Shown: positions 41,601 through 52,769 of the stretch, in pieces
How the letters are laid out: every line of letters begins with the position of its first letter
How positions within the stretch are numbered: position 1 is the stretch's first letter
Notes under the pieces: generated by a model
Databases searched by the model: none
The model's input: only the letters and a program-made list of their open reading frames with translations
What the model was told of the DNA's origin: nothing
DNA from: Brachionus manjavacas
Lineage: Eukaryota; Rotifera; Eurotatoria; Ploima; Brachionidae
Reading direction: 5' to 3'
Assembly (NCBI GenBank): GCA_019054805.1
Contig: JAHQIY010000004.1
Span: 1,488,001-1,552,000, forward strand
Length of the DNA stretch: 64,000 nucleotides
Program-made: the position numbers and the translations under genes

Positions 41601-42834
41601 AAAATTAAAGATGCGATGAATTTTGTTTTGCAATGAAAATTAGCTTGCTATGAAACGTCACACAGAGTTTTTTCATATGTTTTTATTCTGAGGGAGCATT
41701 TGCTCGGTAAAAAATAAATAAATGAATTGTTTAAAAGTTAAAGAAATCTTTTCAAATTTTTCAATAAAAATTAAATTCATTCTATTTCACTAAGAAATTT
41801 AATTTCAAAAATGTAAATGCTTGCTATATTAATTTGAAATTGGAGAATGAAAAAAATATTTGAAACATCGCACTCTATCAATGTTATTTCAACATTGGAT
41901 ACATTTTGTAATTCAAATACAAAAAATTAAACCATTTATGTAATAGGATAAAGAGTTGTTGTAAAAAATATTGCAATTTCGATGAAAAGATTCAACTTTT
42001 CCAATCTTTATTACTGGGCGTTCTAGTCTTAAAATTTTTTAAATCTTCTTTATTCTTTATTCAAAAGCTCAAAACTTAATCACTTATTTTTTGTCCAAAT
42101 AAATTTTAATATACTCACTGTTTTTTATTAAAAAGCTTGAACTCAATGTTATTTTTGACAAATATTGTGTAATTAAGAATATTTCGAACCACATTGTCTT
42201 CAAAACGATCGTTGTCGTGTTCAGCCGGGCACCAAGCCTTAATTTCGCAAACTTTCAATTCTGGCTTGACCAAGGAACGAATGCATTTTCCGGTGGGAAT
42301 TCCATTCCAAGTATTTATGACTGTTTCAATGCTGGCGCAATCTTGATCCGTATTGCACACCGCTCTGTACTTGTTGTATTCTTCGGCACACACTCCTTGT
42401 TTCTGCTCGGTTTTTATGAAATTGGTCATTACAAAAATGCTGTTGTATTCGTTGGGTGGAATAATGTAGTCGGCTGTGTCCAGTAGTTTGTATTCAATTC
42501 CTTTCTTAAGGCTAAAAAAATCTTTGAAATAATCCGGATCAGAGTAGTTGGGTCTGCGATGCAGGCTCACGTTGACTGGCACGAATCCTTGGCCTTTGAC
42601 TTTTGTGGTGACCACGCTGCAAACGTTCTCGTTTTTTTGATACCCTTTGTTGTGAATGAGCTCCCAGCCAATTATGTAGAATAGGAGAAGTACTTGAACT
42701 AGTCGGTAGACTATTCCGACCTTAAAGCTTTTTATTGTTGCCGAGCGAACTGTTGAGTATGTAAATACGCTCAGAAAAAATGAACTGATCATTGTGGTAT
42801 ATCTAGATTGTGAATTTAATCGACTGTTAACCAT
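38688..42834 (-). CDS. P2X purinoceptor (ATP-gated cation channel)
   Basis: Three exons: 42834-42119, 39299-39149 and 39098-38688. Introns are 42118-39300 (GTGAGT...AAAG) and 39148-39099 (GTAAAA...TTAG). Splice phases fit exactly, giving 425 residues. TM1 is about 38-57, TM2 about 368-392. ATP-site residues: Lys78 and Lys80 (TTKVKG), N332-F333-R334 (GFNFRY) and Lys351 (YKAFGLRF). All ten conserved ectodomain cysteines are present (149, 160, 166, 184, 196, 202, 254, 264, 301, 309), plus an extra Cys72. N-terminal YSTVR holds the conserved T-x-R/K. It forms trimeric plasma-membrane channels opened by extracellular ATP. The start is the first ATG; M15 is an alternative. The first intron is expanded by mobile elements. 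Confidence 0.95.
39880..40400 (+). pseudogene. LINE RT fragment inside P2X intron 1
   Basis: One frame near 40140-40345 reads PSLKEIEAAIKALKNRKAPG, then DGITAEMLKA and FSKIRRQEIVP: the region before RT motif A. An upstream KDGSTISTIQ near 39945 fits the preceding linker. It is antisense to P2X and truncated on both sides. Same general clade as the piece at 59964-61222. Confidence 0.72.
41103..41665. mobile_element. Mutator-like MITE inside P2X intron 1
   Basis: Bounded by exact 9-bp direct repeats AGTTTTTTC (41094-41102 and 41666-41674). Ends are inverted: ACGTTTCATTGCAAG on the left and ACGTTTCATAGCAAG on the right, with further internal TTCATNGCAA units in both arms. No coding capacity. 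The 9-bp duplication is the Mutator superfamily's hallmark. Confidence 0.75.
41686..41735 (+). mobile_element. Truncated LINE 3' tail with hairpin, in P2X intron 1
   Basis: TTATTCTGAGGGAGCATTTG then CTCGGTAAAAAATAAATAAA: the same hairpin and A-rich tail as at 13466 and 35195. Confidence 0.5.
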
Positions 42835-43694
42835 TTCTAAATTAGATATTTTTGTCCCTCATCTAAAATAATGAGATGTTAGATGAGTAGTTGAAAAGGA
42901 AATTTCCTTGTTTAAAAGGAAATTGATTTATTTGAATTAAAAAATGGAAATTTCAGGGAAAATCTTTTATTTGTTTTTAAAGTTCAATTTTAAATCATAT
43001 AAAATAACAAAAAAAAATTGAAAACTTTCTTCACTTACTTAAATACTGTCCAAAATTAAGCTTCTGCTGATGACACGAAGATCTTTTTTTAACAATTAAT
43101 AATTTAAACTCGATTTATAAGCTACAATCAGGTAAAGATAAAGTTTGTAAGTGGCCAAAAAAGGTTTAAAAATCTTCTTTATTAATTCAATTTTAATATT
43201 TTAGCTAAGTTTTCTCGTAGATCGATTTTAATTTTAATTTTTTTAACCTATTTGATTATTTGAATAAAATTTTTTTAAAAATAAAATCAAAATAATCTTA
43301 ATGGAGAAAATTAAGGATTGTCCAGTTTTAAAATTATATCATTTGAATAAAATTAACACTAAAATTGACAATAATTTGACTTGGCGAAATAAATATTTTA
43401 CTTTACTTTTCTGAAATATTATTAAAATTACTTCTTTAGATAATAGTAAAATAGTATTAATGAACTTTTTGAGAATTTTGAGATGCCGCGATCACAACTA
43501 GACTTCGGCAAAAGTCAAGAAAAAAAAGTCATCAGATTTTTTTTAAAAAAAGTCATTCGAGTTGACTTTAAATTTTTTTTTAATTTTGTTTTTTAATATC
43601 AAAAAAAGAAAAAATTAGCATTAAGTGTTCGACATCAACATTTAATTTAAAAAAAAAATTTAAAAAATTATTTTTTTCTCTAAATTTTTCAATT
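42835..43694. other. AT-rich upstream region of P2X
   Basis: No TATA box near the P2X ATG. ATTAGATGAGGG-like direct repeats (AATGAGATGTTAGATGAG near 42868) are present. AGTC-rich sequence at 43490-43570 resembles the ends of the Mutator-like family at 48892 and 52770. No ORF. Confidence 0.4.
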
Positions 43695-44341
43695 TTAGTG
43701 ACTTAAGTGCTTGTGCGAAAGCGAGTAGGGTACTTGGAATGCTAAAGCGAACGTTTACAAGTAGAGAGGAAAGACTGTAGGTAAGATTGTATATATCCAT
43801 GGTGAGACCCCACCTAGATTACGCAGTGCAGGTTTGGAATCCAAGTATGAAAATGGACGTGAATACGTTGGAAAAGGTGCAAGAGAGGGCAACAAAAATA
43901 CCTTTGTCTGTAAGAAACATGCCGTATGAAAAGAGGCTGACAAAATTAGGACTGACAAAGCTGAGTGAAAGAAGAGTGAGAGGGGACTTGATTGAAATGT
44001 ACAAACTAGTGAATGGAATAGAAAAGGTAAGCTTGGTCAAGAATCTAGTGAGTAAATCAGAAAACAAGGGACCAGCCGGGGCGTTAAGAGGAAATAGCAT
44101 CAGAGTCCAGAGAGAGAGTTTCCCAGCTAAAATTAGAAACGCTTTTGCGGCGGCAGTAAATGCCAGACATGTATTTTTCTCAAACAGAGTAGTTCCGCAT
44201 TGGAATAGTTTGCCAGAAAACGTGGTGAAATCCAAGTCAACCGCTAATTTTAAAATGGCTTTAGATAAGTTCAATGGAATCGGCTTCTACAGCTCTACAC
44301 GGCCATTTGGCGGTGATGGGCTTAGACAATCTACATGTTAG
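43695..44341 (+). pseudogene. CR1-like LINE, RT thumb and C-terminus
   Basis: Starts at about 43705 with CAKASRVLGMLKRTFTS, a stop, then a clean 184-codon frame (43787-44341): YISMVRPHLDYAVQVWNPSM, KLGLTKLSERRVRGDLIEMY, FSNRVVPHWNSLPENVV and FGGDGLRQSTC at the end. This is the conserved tail of CR1-type ORF2. 5'-truncated. The frame is unusually intact and GC-rich, so the insertion is recent. It ends in an ACT microsatellite. Confidence 0.85.
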
Positions 44342-44355
44342 GTGTCGCAGCAAGA

Positions 44356-44397
<42 letters not shown>
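44356..44397 (+). repeat. ACT microsatellite tail of LINE
   Basis: Fourteen ACT units directly after the LINE stop and a short 3' region (GTGTCGCAGCAAGA). Confidence 0.9.
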
Positions 44398-44398
<1 letters not shown>

Positions 44399-47300
44399 AA
44401 AATAAAAAAATACTTAGCATTATATATAACTGTATGATCCTGGATTAAGTACAACTGAAGAACATTGTCTAAGAAGCACTTCTAAAAACTTTCATCTATC
44501 TTTCAACACGAACATCATATTCGTGTTCTATGTGCTGAAGTGCAAATATGTTCTAGCTACTACATAAACCATTTGCATTTTTGTCTAGATTCCTTTTAAT
44601 AAACTTTGAACTAAATTTAATTGTTTTATTTATATGTTTAAGTCCAAAATCGAGATATTAAAGTTAAGGATTAAATCAAATAATTTTTAATATTGTCTAA
44701 AGGGATATCCTTTCCCTTAGAATGATCCCTTTAGACATCTCGACTAATAATAATTTTTGAAAGAGTATTTATGTCTCCAAGAATTTGATATCATTTTTTT
44801 TTATTTAATCTAATGCTCTAATGCTGTTGAGACCCTTTATGATTTGAGTTATTGAATAAAAAAGTTGAGATGATAATTTTGTTTTACTTTTTTTTAGTCG
44901 AATTAATCTCGCAGAATAAAAAGTTCATTTTTTTTTACATGATTATTTTCATTTTTTATTAACAGCCTAGCAAACACTCTTGACGTTATTAAATTCACTA
45001 AAAATTGAATCAAACTGTTTATTTTTTTAATACTAAAATAAAAAATAAAAAAATTCAATTGATTTAAAAACAAATCAAAGATTTGATTTATAATAAAAAT
45101 TTTTTTTTTTATTATTTGTGCAAATTTTTCAAAACATTTTTTTATTTTTCGAAAAAGGAAATATCATTGTTCAAATCGTACTGAATTCACAATGCATTAA
45201 CTCTTTGTTAGGTTGAAAAACTTTAACAGCTCAATTTGAAAAAAAATTATTTTGAAAGATTTGTTTTTTTTAAATTTTAAAAGATTTCATCAAAAATTTT
45301 TCTCTGCCTTTAAAAAAAATTTAACCATCTATTAAGTTAAAAACTACGTAAGATACTTAGTTCTCAAATTTTTAAAAGCATGTTCAATCAAAACAATTAG
45401 CTTTATTATGAAAGGGAAAAAACAATCAAAATTTTCCATTATCTAGTCATCTATATATTTTCCTGATTGGTATCATGATATTTTGATATTAATACACTTT
45501 AACTAGCTTAGAATTCCAGATTCTACTAGGAGCTTCTTGTAAACTGTAAGAATGTTCTAAAAGAAAAAATAAAAACAATTTTGGAAACACTCTAGCTGAA
45601 ATTTAATGCATTAATTTATGAAAATCTCATATCAAAAATAAAAAAGTTAAATATTTATCATTGAGAAATATATCGAACTTAAATCTATAATTGTAATAGA
45701 CTTAAAACTTGCATCTCTTTCAGATGGAATAAAAGCGATGGATGCAAGTTAATTAGTTTTGTTGACTCAAAGTATCCTAGGACTTAAATCAACTAAGAAC
45801 AACACTAAAAGCCTATACACCATAGACAAAATTAAAAGTAATTTTGAAGAGTTTAGGCAAGCTCGACGGATTAATAAAATAACTAAAATTAGCATCATTA
45901 TATTTGTTTAGACTTTTCAAACAAAGCTTGATTCAAATAGATAAAACTAATTTAATTTATTTCATTTATTTCCCTAGTTGAGTTTTAGAATATTGCTTTT
46001 TTGTTTGAAATCAACCTGTCGAAATTCAATTAGATTTAATTAAGGAAAAACTAATATTAAAAAACAATGTTTTGTTTTCTAATTTAAACGATTTGATATG
46101 GAAAAATTCCCAATAAAATTAATTGTTATTATTTGGAAAAAAAATTGTGCCTGTGAGAGCTGGCAGACCGGTTCAATAAGATCAGTTTAAAATTGGTTCT
46201 CTGAAATGGCTTTTAAAAATAAAAGAATCAAATTTGTTTTAACACAAAGTATGAAAATGGTTTGAATGACTTCTTTTTTTAATATGGAAAAAAAATTTTT
46301 TTTTTATTTAAAAAAATTTTTAAGATGGTTTTAAAATTTTCAGATAGCAAAATAAAGTGTAAATGATATTTTAAGAAAAGTATACGAATTCACGTGATTC
46401 ATCCAAACTGGAACTACCAATCTTTGACCTTGATAAAAAAAAAATTATAACCTGTCATATAAATTATAAAAACAATCATTTTAAATTAAAGTAGTAAAAG
46501 CCACTTCTTATCGAGAATAGGATAAAAAATTCAAATTTAGAAAATATACAGAAAAATCTAGAATAAAATTATTTTATTATTATTTTTATTTAAAAATCAC
46601 CACTTGGGTGATGAAAAAAGATATAAAAATAAAATTAGAAAAAAATATAAAAAGTTAAATAAGAAAAAGTTAACTTAATTTTTTTTTGTTTTTTAGTTTC
46701 TAAATAAATTTTAAATGGACATAAATAATATTAAAAGAAAAATTTAACTTTTTATATTTTTTTTCTAATTTGATTTTTATATTTACTTGCATCACTCAAA
46801 TGGTGTTTTATGAAATAAATAAATAATAATTCGAATTTTACTTTATTTAACACTAGAAGACTGGAAAATTTTCAAAAATTCAAATAAAAAAAAAACTCAA
46901 ACAATTTTTTCTAATTTTTTCCCATTTTATTAATTTAATAAAAAATGAACATAAATCTTGAATAAAGTAAATTTTAGACTTTTAAATATTTTTGCACTTT
47001 TTTTTCTTATTTTGTACTTGAATTCAGCAATTTTTAAACTATTTGAATTAATTAATGTTATTTTTTTTAGTAACATAAAATTGTGTAATTGAAAGATAGA
47101 ATTGAAAAAAAATTATTTTATATTATAAAAAAGTTTTTTTTTTCTTCTTGGGTCAAAAAAAATTGAGTCTTCTGATGAATGAATATGCAAAATATTGAGA
47201 AGTGATTCAAGGCCTACCTATTCGGTGTTGTCACGAAAGTGATTTCTAAAATTTAAAGAAAATTTTAAGAGTGCTATAAAGTAAATTTTTTTTGAATATT

Positions 47301-48754
47301 TATGTCATTTTAAAAAAATTGAGGCGTGTGCTTCTAAAAGATATTTTAGAATTTTTAAAAAAAGGAAACATCATTACAATTATTAAATTCAATTTTAAGT
47401 AATTAATCACTATTGAATAAAAATGACAAGAAAAAAGTCCCATCTTGATTTTGACAAATTCTTACAAAATTTATACCAGTATATTCAGCCTACATGATTA
47501 TTAGATTGACTACTAAATAAATATTTAAATTGTGACTGACAAAATTAATGAAACCAAATTTTTTATTAAATATTTGATTAAAAATGACAACAATTATGTC
47601 AAAAAAAATATGAAAATTAATAAGCCCAAAATAATTTAGAAAATTTAAAACATTAAATAAAACCATGCAATCCTAAAATGTTCCAGTTAAGTCTAATTAA
47701 AAATAAATAATTTTTTTATATGGACTAATTTAAAATGCTTAAGTGAATTAAATGTAACATCAAGCTTTAATTTATAAAAACTATTGTTCAATTAATGAAA
47801 TTTCACCAGATATTGATAAATCTGCATATATTTGCAATTCAAGTGGCATTTAGTTTAAGATAACTTTTTTTCTAAATTATTCCTCTTTATGTAATCAATA
47901 AAAATGAAACTTAATAGCTTATTAGCAATCAAACTTAAAATGATCTTCAAACAAACGTTAATTATGATGCCACCAGCTAACCAATTAACTTTGGAAGAAT
48001 TAAAACAATCTAAGTGCTCAAGTTTTTAATGACTTCCAGAATTTTGAACAGTCCTAAATGCTCGCTTAATAAGAAATTTTTTTTATTATCTATTTTTAAA
48101 AAAAATGCAAGAAATTTATTTTTTAATTTTGAATGACGATTTATTCAATTTAAAAGATATGAGAAAAATCAATTTTAAATCATGAAAGCAAATGATTGAT
48201 AATTTAAAAAAATAAAATAAATGAAAAATGACTTTTTTTTTAAATACCCCAGGGGTTGAGCTTTTGACGAAATACCATTGCTAATTTATTGGAAAAAGAG
48301 TTTTTTTTATTCAATAAATGCTATCGATTTCGATGAGATTGAGTAATGTAAACCTAAATCATCAATCAGTTAAAATATTGATTGTAATATTAATAATAGA
48401 AGTTAAATTAGTTAAGAATGATTAATCAACTTATCAATAGCAAAATCATTCACTTCTCTAATATTAAGCTTTACTCAAATAATTATTGATGATTTATAAA
48501 AAATGCCAACTCTAATTTTGAGTCAAATCAAGTTCTCTCTACTGAAAATAAGAATCTTTCATAAAATCAAGTCAAGTCTTTATGACTTTTAAGCAACACT
48601 TTACTTGAAGACTCAAAGGAGAATTCAAGAAGTACATGATTAAAGAAAATACAAATTACATAATTTCTATTTTTACAATTAAAAATTATTTCATTTTCAT
48701 TTAGTTGTGTTTGTTTAGTTGTGTCATTGTGATTCTTTATTTCCATGGATAATT
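44398..48754. other. Long AT-rich gene desert
   Basis: About 4.3 kb with no frame resembling a protein, no TIR pair recognised and no tRNA. Long A and T runs and AT-rich direct repeats only (for example, near-duplicated TTTTTATATTTTTTTTCTAA strings at 46640-46780). Confidence 0.5.
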
Positions 48755-48882
48755 CAGAATACAGACAAAGACCCCGTCATTGGAGAGAGGTCCACTGCAC
48801 ACAGCGCCTCTAAAATGTAAATCTCAAGCTTGCCCTGAGAAGATTCGAATCCGAAATGACTGGATCATCTTTTAATGCTTCG
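48755..48882. other. GC-richer island of unknown origin
   Basis: CAAAGACCCCGTCATTGGAG to GATTCGAATCCGAAATGACTGG stands out from its surroundings. GATTCGAATCC resembles a pol III B box, but no cloverleaf or A box at the right distance is evident. Possibly a SINE or exon relic. Confidence 0.3.
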
Positions 48883-48891
48883 TGGTCGTGT

Positions 48892-49326
48892 TCAGACTTG
48901 TAAAAAAGTCAGGAAAAAAGTCTAAACTAGTCAAAAACAAGTTAAAGTATGACTTGGACTTGAAAATATATTTTTTAAAAATAACAAGTCTTGACTAGGA
49001 TTTTTACTTATTTTAGAAATAGAATTAAAATTTATAAAAAATTAAAAGAATTGAAATTTTTTATTCGGGGAAAAAAAAATTATTGTTTAAATTTCTTTTT
49101 CAATGTAAATATTAAAACATGATTTTTAAAACAATTCACATAATTGTCATATTCTTTTTAAGTGAATTGGTTAAATAAAAAACAAAATAAATTAGTGTGT
49201 AAAAAATTTAACAAGATAAAAAAATAAAAAATCACGATTTAAAAAAATTAATGACTTGTAATTTTTATATTTTTGAAACAAGTCAAAGTCCTGACTTGAA
49301 CTTGACTTGTGACTTTTATACAACTA
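48892..49326. mobile_element. Mutator-like MITE with 9-bp target duplication
   Basis: Flanked by exact TGGTCGTGT at 48883-48891 and 49327-49335. The right end, read inward, TAGTTGTATAAAAGTCACAAG, matches the ends of the element at 52770-54646. The left end (TCAGACTTGTAAAAAAGTC) is a diverged version. AAGTC/GACTT motifs recur inside. 435 bp, no ORF. Confidence 0.78.
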
Positions 49327-49335
49327 TGGTCGTGT

Positions 49336-50084
49336 AAAGTAAGTTGCAAAATAAATTAATTGGTATTAAATATTAAATAAATAGGTAAGAATATTTGTTC
49401 ATGTCTCGATTGGGACAAAAAATTTATTTGCAAACATGCCATCAAAATAGAAACCACCTCATCTCCACAAATGAATTGCTCATTAACACAATGTAAAACT
49501 TATCCCCACAATTCAAAACTCTTTAGCAAAAAAAATTGTATTTTTTCTTTTAATATGCTAACAATATTTGCTAAAAAAAAGCATATGCAAATATTTTTTT
49601 AAATTTACAAATTAAATTTATTTGTAAAAATGCCAACGGACCCCAGAAACAAAAAAAAACTTCAAAATTAAAACAAAATATAAGTGTCACGCTAATAAAT
49701 AGATGACACGATCAAGGATAAATAAAAGAATATTTTATTTCACTTGTCAATGGGTAGAATATATATATCTCTCCTTTGGTAGCTGGCTCGTACATTTATT
49801 TATGTTAAGAATATAAACAAATAAATAAAGTTTTCACAATCAACTTTCAATATTTAAAAGTGAAATCGTTTAAATATGTCCTTGGCATGACGTTAAAAGG
49901 CTACGAGTGCTTGAGGGTTAGTCACCCGAGGTTACTGTGTATCAAATCGACTCTGAGTCCGCAAACGAAGTACCCATTCCAAGCAAAAATTACCCGTTCT
50001 CATGTTGTCGCAGCGCCAGAACCAGGCGTTCATAAACAATGAGAAACAGGCGACTGTTTTCCACAAAGCCGCGACAAAGCTAAA
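49336..50084. other. Spacer and leader of a LINE remnant
   Basis: Mostly AT-rich. 49860-50042 carries a 60-codon frame (LSPQTKYPFQAKIT) that may be the 5' region of the LINE whose endonuclease follows. GCTAATAAATAGATGACAC near 49690 and AATAAA near 49826 are unexplained. Confidence 0.35.
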
Positions 50085-50405
50085 ACAAAATAAGCCTAGC
50101 TGGCATTGCTTCTCGATTGCTACGTGCAACGTGCGACTGCGAAGAAGGCTGGAACTTTGCACCAGCTTGTTCTAAGTTCCGAAAAACATTCAATTGAACT
50201 AATTGTGATTCGCGAACATCGTAGAATCACAGAAAACGACATAGAGTTCAAGAAAAAATCTGACTCGAGTTTTTTTTATAGCTCAGCGACGCACCAAGGA
50301 ACTGGAGGTGTTGGGCTTCTAATTAGCAGAGCGTACAATACAATCGAACTAGGCTCAGACTACAAAATTGTCTCATGTCTCATGTCTTTAGTGGCCAAAG
50401 TTATA
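50085..50405 (+). pseudogene. LINE endonuclease N-terminal fragment
   Basis: HCFSIATCNVRRLRRRLEL (about 50105-50160, the start of an APE-type endonuclease with catalytic Asn), a frameshift, then VIREHRRITENDIEFKKKSD with the catalytic Glu in REHR, and THQGTGGVGLLISRAYNTI. It stops where the piggyBac-type element begins. RTE/CR1-type by motif order. Confidence 0.68.
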
Positions 50406-50409
50406 TTAA

Positions 50410-51253
50410 CCCTTATCCGTCGAAAATTGGGTCAAAAGTGACCCATCACTACATTGTTGACGAAAATGGGTAATTTTTGACCCAAGCAAATTTTTTCAAT
50501 TAATTTTCAATTAATAAATTATTTATCTCTTGTTTAGAATCCTAAAAAAAAGCACTTTACTTTTTATCCTTAATTTTCAATTGATAATTGAAGGGTTGTT
50601 TTCAAATTAATGAATTTCTCAGAAAAAAAGCTTGCTTTATAAATCAATGATTTTTTAAAAATCAATTTAAAAAAAATGAGTTTCTATGAATTTAATTTTA
50701 TTAATTACTCACCTGAACTGAACAACGAATTAGAATATTGTTTTCATAAGCTTCGGAAGATTATGGAAACAATGATCCAACTTCTAATGGTGAAATGCAG
50801 CATCGAATTCCTCGCTAAGCTACATTTACGCTAAATTCAGAAGATATAAATTCTTCTAATAATATTTATTATGGGAAAGAAAAATGTAATAGATGGAGTT
50901 CTAATCCTCAATATTATCCGAATGTATCTTATGTACAAAATCATCAATCAATGCTCAATTCGTGTGTTAGAAACTGTACCAAAATGAGCCATTTTTTTCT
51001 CATTTTATTGATATTTAATAATTAGGAATATTGTTTTATACACTAATAAAAGAATAATTAAAATAGAAGATTTTACATCCGAAATTCGGAGTAACTGGGA
51101 AAAATGACGTCGAAGTCAACCAAATGTGGTCTTGTGAGTCATTTCATCACTCAAATTGGGCATTTTTAATAAAATTATTTTAAAACACATATAATTTTTT
51201 TCTCTTTCTTTTTCGTCAACAATGTTATTTTTTCAATATTCGACGGATAAGGG
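50410..51253. mobile_element. piggyBac-type element, internally decayed
   Basis: TTAA (50406-50409) CCCTTATCCGTCGAA at the left and TTCGACGGATAAGGG TTAA (51254-51257) at the right: a TTAA target duplication and CCC...GGG terminal inverted repeats, both hallmarks of piggyBac. Just inside the left end GGGTCAAAAGTGACCC is palindromic. 844 bp, too short for a transposase, but a transposase-like remnant is present (50762-51000). Confidence 0.88.
50762..51000 (+). pseudogene. piggyBac transposase N-terminal remnant
   Basis: One frame reads YGNNDPTSNGEMQHRIPR, a TAA, then ATFTLNSEDINSSNNIYYGK followed by EKCNRWSSNPQ. Acidic N-terminus then YGK...W is the usual start of the piggyBac transposase domain. 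The catalytic DDD region is deleted. Confidence 0.55.
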
Positions 51254-51839
51254 TTAAATAGGATTCGTGATCGAAATAGAAATAATTCTTAAAAGCAAGC
51301 TCTAAGGATATTTCAGAAGATCAAACCACTCATGACAATGATAGTTCAGCACTGTCAGGTAAAACTACAACATCTACAAAATTAAAATTGAAACCGGTTA
51401 ATTTTAAATAATTAATATTACCTTTTAAAATGTTCGCTTCGATAAATTTTTCTTTTAAAGGTTCCAAATGTAGTTTTTGTCTTGGAACAAAAAAATCTAT
51501 CTAAATCGATTCAAACTGTTAAGGAATTTAAAAAAATCAAGTTAGATCTAATATTAATGAAAATAAACCTTTTTTCAATTTCAATCAGAAGGTGGCCATT
51601 CGCCTCAAAAACCTAGCCTTGAAATATTTAAATTAATCAAAGACCTTCAACTCAACATCATTCACCCGCTGAGCATAACCCGAACTCCATACTAGACCTT
51701 CTAATCAATGACTCAACCAGCCTTACAGATTTAACAACCTCCACTTAAAGCATAAAATTTAAAGCTTAAGTTACTTTGTTTATCCTTTCAAAGTATTTTT
51801 TTTGACTGTTCTTATTTTATTCAGTTTTAATATTTAAAA

Positions 51840-52208
51840 TTATGAAAGTCTTATTTTATTTTTTTTAATTTTTGTTTTTATTTTATTTTTAAATAAACTC
51901 CCAAGCTCAAACGGGGACTGAAAGGAAGCAGATAACTTCCAAGCAGTTTGTCCAAAACCCCAGGCTTGTAATAATATGACAATGAGAAAGTGGAAGTAAC
52001 TTTGGGCAACGGCTCCGATGAAAAACATTTTCATTTTGCACAGCATCATAAAAACATCTCGAAAATCATGATAGCAATCGACCAAGGCGCTATCACATAG
52101 TTTGAAAATATAAATTGATACGTAATAAGTTTTTATTGTTTGTTTTAGGTTGAACAGATATGATCTCTGATTTTCACCTAATAGCATTCCTTTAATCAAG
52201 CCATGCAA
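51840..52208 (-). other. Hydrophobic ORF, possibly an exon relic
   Basis: A 122-codon ATG frame. Its middle (FKLCDSALVDCYHDFRDVF, then CKMKMFFIGAVAQSYFHFLI and LLQAWGFGQTAWKL) has good codon-like composition and one or two membrane segments; the last 18 codons are low complexity, suggesting an exon end near 51905. No family recognised. It may be one exon of a membrane protein or a fragment of one. Confidence 0.3.
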
Positions 52209-52769
52209 AATAAGAAGATTTCTGCGAGTTTTATTCTAGTCTAATTGAGCTCTCTGAGTTAACTGATGTCAATTTCAATCCTGAAAACTTGATGCAAAAA
52301 GTACGGCTTCCTACAATGCCGCTAAAAATTCATTTAGTAATGTAGAAGTTTTACGAAGTGTTAATTATTAAATGCAGTTTTAAATTGTAAAAAAGAAAAA
52401 AAAAATGATCCCAGAAGAGCATCAACTCTTTATTTTTTTTTAAATTAAAAACAGTTTGTTGGTTTAAAATATTACAAGTTTGCCAACTATTTTTTCAGCA
52501 GTTGGCTTTCTAGTAAATATTTAATTTAGAATTTTTTTTTACTTTCTGTTTAATTTGCCCTAATTAGCTACTGAGTCTTTCAATGCTGCAATTAAACGAG
52601 ATTTTACTTTACATAAGATATTAAGTGAAATTAATTTTATTCACAAGTGTTTCGAAATTGTCAAATACTACTCGAGATAGATCGAATATTATCGTCAAAA
52701 ACTAGTCTTTGGCTGGAAAAGACTATGAACGCCCATACCAACTAAAAGCTGATTACCTATGCTTAAAAG
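52209..52769. other. AT-rich spacer
   Basis: No gene; flanks the Mutator-like element. Confidence 0.4.

Noticed and set aside
43068-43090. CTGATGA...GAAG string resembling a hammerhead ribozyme core
   Set aside because: No stem II, no GAAA box in the right place and no stems I/III.
43819-44274. 151-codon minus-strand frame
   Set aside because: Antisense of the well-conserved LINE C-terminus.
44356-44397. ACT array and other regular repeats as CRISPR
   Set aside because: Simple trinucleotide repeat at a LINE end in a eukaryotic genome; no spacers.
48755-48882. B-box-like GATTCGAATCC as a tRNA or tRNA-derived SINE
   Set aside because: No A box at proper spacing, no cloverleaf on either strand and no clear tail or duplication; kept only as an unexplained island.
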